Positions 11,448 through 25,025 of a stretch of DNA of 64,000 nucleotides are shown here, in pieces. The stretch is taken from positions 2,968,466-3,032,465 of the forward strand of contig NZ_CP078069.1 in assembly GCF_019195435.1 (NCBI RefSeq). The letters are read 5' to 3'. The position numbers were made by a program, and so were the translations under genes. The notes under the pieces were generated by a model, which did no database searches, was not told where the DNA came from, and was given only the letters and a program-made list of their open reading frames with translations. This DNA is from Comamonas sp. NLF-1-9. GTDB lineage: Bacteria; Pseudomonadota; Gammaproteobacteria; Burkholderiales; Burkholderiaceae_C. How positions within the stretch are numbered: the first letter of the stretch is position 1; each line of letters starts with the position of its first letter.

Positions 11448-13055
11448 ATGGCCAAGAAACCCTCCCCCTGGCGCTTGAAGCCCCCGGCCTTTCGCCTGGG
11501 CAGCGGCAGCTTTCCGCGGTTCGTCGATGCGCACACCCTGGTGCAACTGGGCACGCGCGGGGTCGAGGTCTGGGACGTGCAGGAAGGGCGCAGGCGCCTC
11601 ACCGCCCCGCGCGTGGTCAACCCCGCGTCGCTGGCGGTTTCCGCCAGCCAGCGCTGGGCCGCCACCTCCAACGGCTACAGCCAGGCCGTCGTGGCAGACC
11701 TGCACAGCGGCGCGTCGCTGTGCAGCATCGCGCTGGAGCCGCGTGCCTGGATGGAAAAGCTCGCCGTCTCGCCCACGGGCGACCGGCTGCTCGCTCTGGG
11801 CCAGTACGCCAGCTTGCGCGTGTTCAACCCCGCCACGGGCGCGTGCGAGCGGGTCGAAAAATTCGGCGATGAGCGCTGGTTTGCAGCCTGCCTCAGCGTG
11901 CACGCGCCCAGTGGCCGGGTGCTGATCGGCTTCAACGAATGGCACCACAGCGCTGACGACGTGCCGCCCACCTGCACCTCGCACCTGCTGCAATGGCAGT
12001 GGCCGCTGGTACCCGGCGCGGCGCGGCTGCTGGAGAGCCGCACGCGTCCCCTGCAGCAGGCCTGGCATTGCCCGGATGGTGAGCGGCTGCTGGTGCTCTC
12101 CGAGACCTGGCCGGGCACCGGGCCGCTGGAGCTGCGCCTGCTCGATACCGACGGCGGCGTGCTGCGGCAGGCGCAGCTGCAGCAGTCGCCATTGGTCTGG
12201 CAGCAAAGCCAGCACGCCAGCGACGTGGTCTGGTCGGCCGACGGCGCGGAGCTGGCGCTGGTGCTCTCCTGGGGCGAGATCGTTTTTCTCGATGCGCACA
12301 CCTTGCAGGTCAAGCAACGCGCCTATGGCGACAACTTGCGCGGCCTGGCCTGGGCGCCGGGCGGCGATCTGCTGGCCATCACCGGCGCCAAGGGCCTGGT
12401 GCTGCCGCGGGAAGAGGTCGCCAGCTGGTCCACTGCCGAAGGCCAGCCAGCCGCCGAGCTGCACAGCGCCACCATGACTGCCGTCGCCCGCCTGCCGCAG
12501 GTGCGCAAGCACCATGCGCCGCGCGCGGCCGTCTTCTTTTGCCCGGACCGCATCGTGGTGCAGGCCGAGCGCCTGTTTGCGCTGATGCGCTACCTGCCGC
12601 AGCCCGATGTCGTGGTGCTTGCGCCCGACGCCAGCGCCCAAGACCTGGGCCGCGCCGTGCGCCAGGCGCTCGCGCGTTTTGACAAGAGCGGCTTCATCCC
12701 CGACCTGCCCGCCGGCCTGGACACCGACCCTGAGCGTTGGCAAGCGCTGGGCATGGACGCTGCCGACATGCCGCGGGTGCGTGTCTTCGGCCGAGCGCAC
12801 GAGTTCAGCGAAGCGCTGCCCGAGGCCACGCGCTACTTCACCCTCAGCCTGCACGACGGCACGCTGGACCTGTGGCCCGGCTGCGTGCTGGGCGGCGGAC
12901 GCTTTGCCGAACAGGAATGGCCGCATCTGCCCCTGCCCGCCGACATCGGCGACGCCGCCCTGGGCCAGGCGCTGCACCACTGCGCGCTGCAGCCGGAAAA
13001 AATCGGCGTGCGGCAACTGCCCGCCTGGCGGCAGTGGCAGGGGGCGACCGCTTGA
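11448..13055 (+). CDS. Hypothetical protein with WD40/propeller-like repeats
   Basis: This 535-residue protein has no signal peptide. Its ATG follows a good AAGGAG site. Recurring segments of the type V-E-V-W-D, LRVFNPATGA, IVFLDAHTL and LAWAPGGDLLAITGA look like blades of a beta-propeller across residues 25-320. The last 200 residues show no pattern I recognise. No enzymatic motif is visible. It stands alone between repeats (11381 and 13107). The function is unknown. Confidence 0.7.
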   Translation: MAKKPSPWRLKPPAFRLGSGSFPRFVDAHTLVQLGTRGVEVWDVQEGRRRLTAPRVVNPASLAVSASQRWAATSNGYSQAVVADLHSGASLCSIALEPRAWMEKLAVSPTGDRLLALGQYASLRVFNPATGACERVEKFGDERWFAACLSVHAPSGRVLIGFNEWHHSADDVPPTCTSHLLQWQWPLVPGAARLLESRTRPLQQAWHCPDGERLLVLSETWPGTGPLELRLLDTDGGVLRQAQLQQSPLVWQQSQHASDVVWSADGAELALVLSWGEIVFLDAHTLQVKQRAYGDNLRGLAWAPGGDLLAITGAKGLVLPREEVASWSTAEGQPAAELHSATMTAVARLPQVRKHHAPRAAVFFCPDRIVVQAERLFALMRYLPQPDVVVLAPDASAQDLGRAVRQALARFDKSGFIPDLPAGLDTDPERWQALGMDAADMPRVRVFGRAHEFSEALPEATRYFTLSLHDGTLDLWPGCVLGGGRFAEQEWPHLPLPADIGDAALGQALHHCALQPEKIGVRQLPAWRQWQGATA

Positions 13056-13106
13056 CCCGCGCGGCAGCCTGCGCCAATGTTCGGCGGGAGGCTGGTCAAG
13101 AAAATA

Positions 13107-13163
13107 CAAAATTCATAGCTGCCAGCGCTTGATGGTAGGGCGCTACAGCCATATTTCATTCAA
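13107..13163 (-). repeat. 50-bp dispersed element, copy 4 (inverted)
   Basis: AAAATTCATAGCTGCCAGCG, then CTTGATGG and GCCATATTTCATTCAAAA. It lies immediately before the MmeI-like gene, ending seven bases before its ATG, so the presumed ribosome-binding region lies within the repeat. Confidence 0.7.
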
Positions 13164-13169
13164 AACCCC

Positions 13170-16073
13170 ATGCCCCTGTCCTGGAACGAAATCAAATCCC
13201 GTGCGCTGGCCTTCAGCCGCACCTGGGACAACGCGGCCAATGAAGATTCGGAGGCCAAGCCCTTCTGGATCGCCTTCTTCGAGATCTTCGGCATCACCGA
13301 CAAGCGCGTCGCCACCTTCGAGCTGAACGTCAAGAAGCACGGCGGCGGGCAGGGATTTGTGGACTTGTTCTGGCCCGGCATGCTGCTGGTCGAGCAAAAG
13401 TCGCGCGGGCGCAGTCTGGATGCCGCCTTCGACCAGGCGCTGGGCTACTTCCCCGGCATTCTTGAGCGCGACCTGCCGCAGATCATCATCGTCTGCGACT
13501 TCGCGCGCTTTCGCGTGCACCAGCTCGCCAGCGGCAAGACCACGGAATTCGCCCTGGCCGATCTGCACAAGCACGTGCGCCTGTTTGGCTTCATCGCGGG
13601 CTACCGGGTGCAGGAAATCACCGCGCAAAACCCGGTCAACATCCACGCCGCCGAGCGCATGGGGCGGCTGCACGACGCGCTCAAGGCCAGCGGCTACGGC
13701 GGTCATGCGCTGGAGGTGCTGCTGGTGCGCCTGCTGTTTTGCCTGTTTGCCGACGACACCGGCATCTTCCAGCCCGCGCAGGCGCTGCGCCTGTGGGTGG
13801 AAGAGCGCACCGCGCCCGACGGCAGCGACCTGGGCCCGCGCCTGGCGCAGCTCTTTCAGGTGCTCAACACGCCCGAGCACCTGCGCAGCAAGCACCTGGA
13901 CGAGCAGCTCGCCGCCTTCCCCTACGTCAACGGCCGCTTGTTTGAAGAACCTCTGCCCCTGGCCGACTTCGACGCCGACATGCGCACCGCGCTGCTCGAC
14001 GCCTGCGCGCTCGATTGGTCGGCCATCAGCCCCGCCATCTTCGGCAGCCTGTTCCAGAGCATCATGGACGCCAAGGCGCGGCGCAACCTGGGCGCGCACT
14101 ACACCAGCGAAGAGAACATCCTCAAGCTCATCAAGCCGCTGTTTCTCGATGCGCTGTGGGCCGAATTTCACAAGGTCAAGAACAACAAGAACCGCCTGTT
14201 CGAATTCCACAAAAAGCTGCGCCAACTGACCTTCTTTGACCCGGCTTGCGGCTGCGGAAATTTCCTCGTCATCAGCTACCGCGAACTGCGCCTGCTGGAG
14301 CTGGAAGTGCTGCGCGCCAGCTATCAAAGCGGCCAGCAGACGCTGGACGTGCACCAGCTCATCAGCCTGGACGTGGACCAGTTCTTCGGCATCGAGATCG
14401 AGGAATTTCCCGCGCAGATCGCGCAGGTCGCGCTGTGGCTGGTGGACCACCAGATGAATTTGCGCGTGAGCGAGGAATTCGGCCTGTACTTTGCGCGCAT
14501 CCCGCTCAAAAGCAGCGCGCGCGTGGTGCATGGCAATGCGCTCACGCTCGACTGGAACGAGGTGCTGCCGGCCGAGCAGTGCAGTTATGTGCTGGGCAAT
14601 CCGCCGTTTCTCGGCAAGAAGGAGCAAAGCGCAGCACAGAAAGAAGCTTTTGCGCTTGTGATGGGCCAGATCAAAGGCTTTGGTGTGCTCGACTTCGTCG
14701 CCGCCTGGTACATCAAGGCCGCGCGCTACATGCAGGGCGCTGTTTCAACTCCTTCCCCCTCTGGGGGAAGGTTGGGATGGGGGCCCGGGGTGCTGGCCGA
14801 GGCGGGCACGCGCGCAGGCGCCGCTGGCCCCCACCCCTGCCCTCCCCCAAAGGGGGAGGGGGTGAAAACCCGCGCCGCCTTCGTCTCCACCAACAGCATC
14901 ACCCAGGGCGAGCAGGTCGGCGTCCTCTGGGGCTGGCTGCTGGCTCAGGGCATCCATATTCACTTTGCGCACCGCACCTTTCGCTGGAGCAACGAGGCCA
15001 GCGGCAAGGCAGCCGTGCACTGCGTCATCGTTGGCTTTGGTCTGCAGGATTTGCCGAACAAGGTGATCTACGAATATGAAGACATCAAGGGCGAACCGCT
15101 GGCGGTACCTGCGGCCAACATCAATCCCTATTTGGTGGACTATCCGGACTTGGTGCTGCAAAGACGCTCCAGCCCTCTGTGTGCGACGCCGCCTTTGATT
15201 GAAGGCATCACGCCGTTGGACAACGGCATCCTGGCCTTCACAGCAGATGAGAAACAAGCCTTTCTCGCCAAGGAGCCCGGCGCTGAACGTTGGTTTCGCA
15301 CCCTGCTGACAGGCAATGACTTCATCAATGACCAGCAGAATTTTTGTCTCTGGTTATCCGATGCCAGGCCCAGCGATTTGCGAGCCATGCCTCACGTCAT
15401 GACGAAGGTGGCAGAGGTGAAACGCTTCCGCGAGAACAGCAGGTCGTCGCAAAAATTTGCTGCCACACCTTGGTTGTTCCGCGAGACCACCATCCCCGAG
15501 CGTTACATCCTCATTCCCAAGACCAGTTCAGAGCGTCGACGCTTCTTCCCGCTGGGGTTCGTTGATCACGTCGTGGTAACGAACTCGGCGCTATACATGG
15601 ACGGTGGTGGTCTGTATGAATTTGGCATCCTTTGCAGCACCATGCACAACGCTTGGCTACGGATCGTTGGAGGTCGCTTGAAAAGCGACTTCCGCTACTC
15701 CGCCGCCATCGTCTACAACAACTTCCCCTGGCCCGATCTCCCCGCAGAATCAGAGCCAAATCAGCCTCTAACGCCCGTCCACAAAGCGCAAGCAGCTATT
15801 GAAACCGCAGCGCAAGCGGTGCTGGCCGCCCGCGCCAGCTTCCCCGGCAGCAGCCTGGCCGACCTGTACGACCCGCTCACCATGCCGCCCGCCTTGCTCA
15901 AGGCGCACCAGAAGCTCGACGCGGCGGTGGATGCCGCCTACGCCCTGTGCGGCGGCAAGAAAACCTGGAAGAGCGACGCCGAGCGCGTGGCGTATCTCTT
16001 CGAGCGCTACCAGCAGCTCACCAGCCTGCTGCCGGTGGGCAAGGCCAAAGCAGACAAAAAGCGCGTGACGTGA
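13170..16073 (+). CDS. MmeI-like type IIL restriction-modification enzyme (nuclease plus adenine methylase)
   Basis: This 967-residue protein has the single-chain MmeI architecture. An N-terminal PD-(D/E)xK nuclease has D65, E75 and K77 (VEQK). A helical spacer follows, then an N6-adenine methylase with DPACGCGNFL at 357-366 and NPPF from N477. Target recognition and C-terminal helical domains complete it. Such enzymes methylate one strand and cut at a distance; the target sequence cannot be predicted. Residues about 525-567 are a read-through copy of the GC-rich palindromic repeat, placed right after NPPF in what should be a loop, and residues about 862-878 come from the 50-bp element. The frame stays open, so the protein may still fold. 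hicAB follows directly. Confidence 0.9.
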   Translation: MPLSWNEIKSRALAFSRTWDNAANEDSEAKPFWIAFFEIFGITDKRVATFELNVKKHGGGQGFVDLFWPGMLLVEQKSRGRSLDAAFDQALGYFPGILERDLPQIIIVCDFARFRVHQLASGKTTEFALADLHKHVRLFGFIAGYRVQEITAQNPVNIHAAERMGRLHDALKASGYGGHALEVLLVRLLFCLFADDTGIFQPAQALRLWVEERTAPDGSDLGPRLAQLFQVLNTPEHLRSKHLDEQLAAFPYVNGRLFEEPLPLADFDADMRTALLDACALDWSAISPAIFGSLFQSIMDAKARRNLGAHYTSEENILKLIKPLFLDALWAEFHKVKNNKNRLFEFHKKLRQLTFFDPACGCGNFLVISYRELRLLELEVLRASYQSGQQTLDVHQLISLDVDQFFGIEIEEFPAQIAQVALWLVDHQMNLRVSEEFGLYFARIPLKSSARVVHGNALTLDWNEVLPAEQCSYVLGNPPFLGKKEQSAAQKEAFALVMGQIKGFGVLDFVAAWYIKAARYMQGAVSTPSPSGGRLGWGPGVLAEAGTRAGAAGPHPCPPPKGEGVKTRAAFVSTNSITQGEQVGVLWGWLLAQGIHIHFAHRTFRWSNEASGKAAVHCVIVGFGLQDLPNKVIYEYEDIKGEPLAVPAANINPYLVDYPDLVLQRRSSPLCATPPLIEGITPLDNGILAFTADEKQAFLAKEPGAERWFRTLLTGNDFINDQQNFCLWLSDARPSDLRAMPHVMTKVAEVKRFRENSRSSQKFAATPWLFRETTIPERYILIPKTSSERRRFFPLGFVDHVVVTNSALYMDGGGLYEFGILCSTMHNAWLRIVGGRLKSDFRYSAAIVYNNFPWPDLPAESEPNQPLTPVHKAQAAIETAAQAVLAARASFPGSSLADLYDPLTMPPALLKAHQKLDAAVDAAYALCGGKKTWKSDAERVAYLFERYQQLTSLLPVGKAKADKKRVT
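14748..14871 (+). repeat. GC-rich palindromic element read in frame inside the MmeI-like gene
   Basis: Left arm CCTTCCCCCTCTGGGGGAAG with GTTGGGATGGGGGCCC; right arm GGCCCCCACCCC with CCCTCCCCCAAAGGGGGAGG. It is translated as PSPSGGRLGWGP to [12 protein letters not shown]. The flanking residues (RYMQG and KTRAAFVSTNSITQGEQ) would join naturally without it. Confidence 0.85.
15754..15803 (+). repeat. 50-bp dispersed element inside the MmeI-like gene
   Basis: AGCCAAATCAGCCTCTAACG is followed by CAAAGCGCAAGCAGCTATTG. It is translated as EPNQPLTPVHKAQAAIE near the C-terminus, the same frame and flavour as the copies in the uvrA fusion ([15 protein letters not shown]). Confidence 0.7.
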
Positions 16074-16102
16074 CTGTTGGTAATAGGTCGTATCGCTTTT
16101 GT

Positions 16103-16124
16103 TTGATACCAATTGTTGATACCA
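16103..16124. promoter_or_regulatory. Direct repeat before hicA (candidate operator)
   Basis: TTGATACCA occurs at 16103-16111 and again at 16116-16124, a 13-base period, eight bases before the hicA start. Toxin-antitoxin operons are commonly autoregulated through such repeats. The regulatory role is inferred from position. Confidence 0.4.
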
Positions 16125-16131
16125 TCTTCAC

Positions 16132-16389
16132 ATGAAGCGCAAACACGCGAAGACATTGGAGCTGCTGTTTCACCGACCCGTATCCGCCAACGTGGCCCAT
16201 GCGGACGTCATGGCCTTGCTGCAAGAGTTGGGCGCGCAGATTGAAACCAGTCGCGAAGGCTCGCGGGTTGCCGTGGTGCTCTTCGGGCAGGTGCGGGTCT
16301 TGCACAAACCGCATCCCTCACCCCATATGGACAAGGGCGCGGTAGCGGCACTGCGCGACTGGCTGGAGCACAACGGAGTGACACCATGA
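16132..16389 (+). CDS. hicA: HicA-family mRNA interferase toxin
   Basis: This 85-residue protein matches the HicA double-stranded-RNA-binding fold: TLELLFHRPVSANVAHADVMALLQELG, then a strand pair and HKPHPSPHMDKGAVAALRDWL. HicA toxins cleave mRNA and tmRNA. The histidines of HKPHP lie where catalytic residues are expected. The stop overlaps the hicB start (ATGA), so both are translated together. Confidence 0.85.
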   Translation: MKRKHAKTLELLFHRPVSANVAHADVMALLQELGAQIETSREGSRVAVVLFGQVRVLHKPHPSPHMDKGAVAALRDWLEHNGVTP

Positions 16390-16730
16390 GCACGATGAAC
16401 ACCATGGAGCTGGACGGCTATACCGCCGTCATTCAGTACAACCCCGAAACAGACGCATTTCGCGGCGAGGTGCAGGGCATCAATGGTGGTGCCGACTTTT
16501 ACGGCAAGACGCCCGAAGAATTGCGCCGCGAGTTCCGCGCCTCGCTGGACTTCTTCCTGCAGACCTGCGCCAAGCATGGCATTGCGCCGCGCAAGGCGGC
16601 CAGTGGCAAGTTCATGGTGCGCCTGCCCCAGGCGCTGCACGAGCAGGCCGCCACGGTGGCGGCGGCGCACGGCATCAGCCTCAACGCCTTGGTGGAGCGC
16701 GCCTTGCGTCATGAGGTGCAGTCGGCGTAG
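16386..16730 (+). CDS. hicB: HicB-family antitoxin
   Basis: The 114-residue protein has the degenerate RNase H-like HicB domain (YTAVIQYNPETDAFRGEVQGING and the helix TPEELRREFRASLDFFLQTC). A C-terminal ribbon-helix-helix DNA-binding segment (KFMVRLPQALHEQAATVAAAHGIS) follows. It should neutralise HicA and repress the operon. The start overlaps the hicA stop by four bases. Confidence 0.9.
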   Translation: MSTMNTMELDGYTAVIQYNPETDAFRGEVQGINGGADFYGKTPEELRREFRASLDFFLQTCAKHGIAPRKAASGKFMVRLPQALHEQAATVAAAHGISLNALVERALRHEVQSA

Positions 16731-16740
16731 GGCAAAGATC

Positions 16741-16937
16741 GTGATCAAGTTGCTTGAGGTCACATCACTTGGCAAACACCGGCTGGCACTGGTGTTCAGC
16801 GATGGCGTGCATGGCGTTTTTGATGGCGGCGCACCCCGTGAAGTCTTCAGCTTTGGACTTCGCGCGCTCAAAGCTACACTGAAACAGTGCGCCGACGTAT
16901 CGGCATCCGATGGATCCACACCCGGAGTACGACATGA
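16741..16937 (+). pseudogene. Degenerate DUF2442-like gene
   Basis: From a GTG at 16741 the frame reads VIKLLEVTSLGKHRLALVFSDGVHGVFD, the usual beginning of DUF2442 proteins. The expected middle is lost. A late segment like the family's closing motif (MDPHPEYD, compare DLDPxxL) appears in another frame at 16910-16933. The fragment therefore looks frameshifted. DUF2442 genes often accompany toxin-antitoxin or DUF4160 genes, which fits this neighbourhood. The end is approximate. Confidence 0.45.
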
Positions 16938-17167
16938 CATCCGCCGTTCAAACCCTCAGTGCACAGGCCTTGAAGCTGCCGCCGAAGGAACGCCTGCAGG
17001 TGGTCGAGCAGATTCTGGACAGTCTCGACCAGGCTGGTGCGTCCATCCGCGATCTGTGGGCGCAGGAAGCCCAGGCCCGCCTGGCTGCTTACCGGCGTGG
17101 AGAAATCGGCGCGGTGGCGTTGCCGGATGTGATTGCGAAGTACGCGATCAGCACCTCTGGCGCATGA
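16934..17167 (+). CDS. Addiction-module antitoxin (PF09720-type)
   Basis: This 77-residue protein reads MTSAVQTLSAQALKLPPKER, then LQVVEQILDSLD and AQARLAAYRRGEIGAV, the standard pattern of small helical antitoxins paired with RelE/ParE toxins. A CGGAG site precedes the ATG. The end overlaps the start of the toxin gene by about 35 bases. The last residues (KYAISTSGA) resemble the first strand of a RelE toxin, so the junction may have shifted frame. Confidence 0.8.
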   Translation: MTSAVQTLSAQALKLPPKERLQVVEQILDSLDQAGASIRDLWAQEAQARLAAYRRGEIGAVALPDVIAKYAISTSGA

Positions 17168-17447
17168 GCCTGCGCAGGCGGAACTGGATGAAGCCGTTGC
17201 GTGGTATGCCGACCAGGCACCGGGTTCGGGCGAGCGCTTTTTGCTTGAATTTTTGCAGGCGCTGCGGCTGATCGAGCAGTTTCCGCTGGCCTGGCATCCG
17301 TTGACGCCTGATCTGCGGCAGTGCCGTCTGCAGCGTTTCCCCTACAGCGTGATCTACGCCACAGACGACGCGGGGGTGTTGGTGCTTGCGGTTGCGCACC
17401 AGCATCGCAAACCCGGCTATTGGCGTGATCGGCAGCGCACGCCGTAG
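17133..17447 (+). CDS. RelE/ParE-family toxin
   Basis: About 104 residues from a TTG at 17133. The conserved body AQAELDEAVAWYADQAPGSGERF is followed by RFPYSVIYATDDAGVLVLAVAHQHRKPGYWRDR, a typical ParE ending. ParE toxins poison gyrase, whereas RelE toxins cut mRNA on the ribosome. Sequence alone does not decide, but the HxHRKPGYW ending favours the ParE side. The N-terminus is uncertain because no ATG is available. Confidence 0.8.
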   Translation: MRSTRSAPLAHEPAQAELDEAVAWYADQAPGSGERFLLEFLQALRLIEQFPLAWHPLTPDLRQCRLQRFPYSVIYATDDAGVLVLAVAHQHRKPGYWRDRQRTP

Positions 17448-17573
17448 CGCATGGGCTTTTCCGTGCGATGGCGTTTGTCTGCTGGCTTGCCACAGCATCG
17501 AGTAACCACAGTTCCAACTCTTCCTGCGTCTACGGCCTAGAATTTTTGCCCCACCCACCCACAGGCCAGCCGC

Positions 17574-24179
<6,606 letters not shown>

Positions 24180-24181
24180 CT

Positions 24182-24541
24182 TCAGGCCGTACGGCCCTGC
24201 GCGGCTTCGCCGTGCGCGGCCATCTGGTCGATCGCCAGCGCCGAGTGCGCATACGCACCGCCCGCGCGCATTTCGGCCGCGACCCAGATCGCTTCCATGA
24301 TCTGGCCCTCGGTCGCGCCGGCCTTGAGCGCGCCTTCGGTGTGGCCGCGGATGCAGTACGGGCACTGCGTGACGTGCGCCACCGCCACGGCAATCAGTTG
24401 CTTGGTCTTTGCGTCCAGCTCGCCGGCGGCAAAGGCGGCGGCGCTGAAGGCGCGGAAGGCCTCGAGCTGCCGGGGCGCGAGTTCGCGGCGCTTGCGGGCG
24501 ATGTCGGCATCGCCGAATTTCGGGAACATGGCGTGGTCCAT
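24182..24541 (-). CDS. Carboxymuconolactone decarboxylase / AhpD-like protein
   Basis: The 119-residue all-helical protein has the AhpD-type redox motif CPYC within HVTQCPYCIRGHTEGALKAGAT. Such proteins reduce peroxides or act as alkylhydroperoxidase-like hydrolases; the true decarboxylases lack the cysteine pair, so a redox role is more likely. It ends two bases from the uvrA-fusion stop, in convergent orientation, and follows the DUF488 gene at a short distance, so the two are probably one operon. Confidence 0.85.
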   Translation of the reverse strand: MDHAMFPKFGDADIARKRRELAPRQLEAFRAFSAAAFAAGELDAKTKQLIAVAVAHVTQCPYCIRGHTEGALKAGATEGQIMEAIWVAAEMRAGGAYAHSALAIDQMAAHGEAAQGRTA

Positions 24542-24546
24542 GGTGT

Positions 24547-24942
24547 TTACTCCGATTGCTTCGCGTTCAATCCATCGTCGCCCAGCAGATAGCCGCGCAG
24601 GGCCACGGCGTTGTTCACTTGCTCGTCGTGCGCGCCGTAAACCAGGGTGATGACGCCGCTGCGCGCGCGCTCGCGCAGCGCCTCAAAGGCCTCTGGGTGT
24701 TCGGCCAGTTCGGCGGCATAGCGGCGGCGGAATTCCGGCCAGCGCTCAGGGTCGTGGTCGAACCATTTGCGCAGCTCGGCGCTGGGCGCCAGATCCTTGT
24801 TCCATTCGGCCAGTTGCAGCGCTTCCTTTTTCACGCCGCGCGGCCACAGACGGTCGATCAGGATGCGCTCGCCGTCCTCGGGCGCGGGGTCTTCATAGGC
24901 GCGCCGGATGCGCACGTGACTGGCGGGAATTTTCTGGCTCAT
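24547..24942 (-). CDS. DUF488 family protein
   Basis: This 131-residue protein carries the DUF488 pattern: VRIRRAYEDPAPEDGERILIDRLWPRGVKKE, then AEWNKDLAPSAELRKWFDHDPERWPEFRRRY and a final strand GVITLVYGAHDEQ. The ATG at 24942 starts just before the conserved region; an upstream in-frame start adds only unconserved residues. The biochemical function is unknown. Confidence 0.85.
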   Translation of the reverse strand: MSQKIPASHVRIRRAYEDPAPEDGERILIDRLWPRGVKKEALQLAEWNKDLAPSAELRKWFDHDPERWPEFRRRYAAELAEHPEAFEALRERARSGVITLVYGAHDEQVNNAVALRGYLLGDDGLNAKQSE

Positions 24943-25025
24943 GGCTTGCGGCTCCAGACCCTTCAGGATACGCCTGCGCGACTGACCTGTCGCCCCCATG
25001 GGCATGGCGCGTGGCCGAGGCGCGC

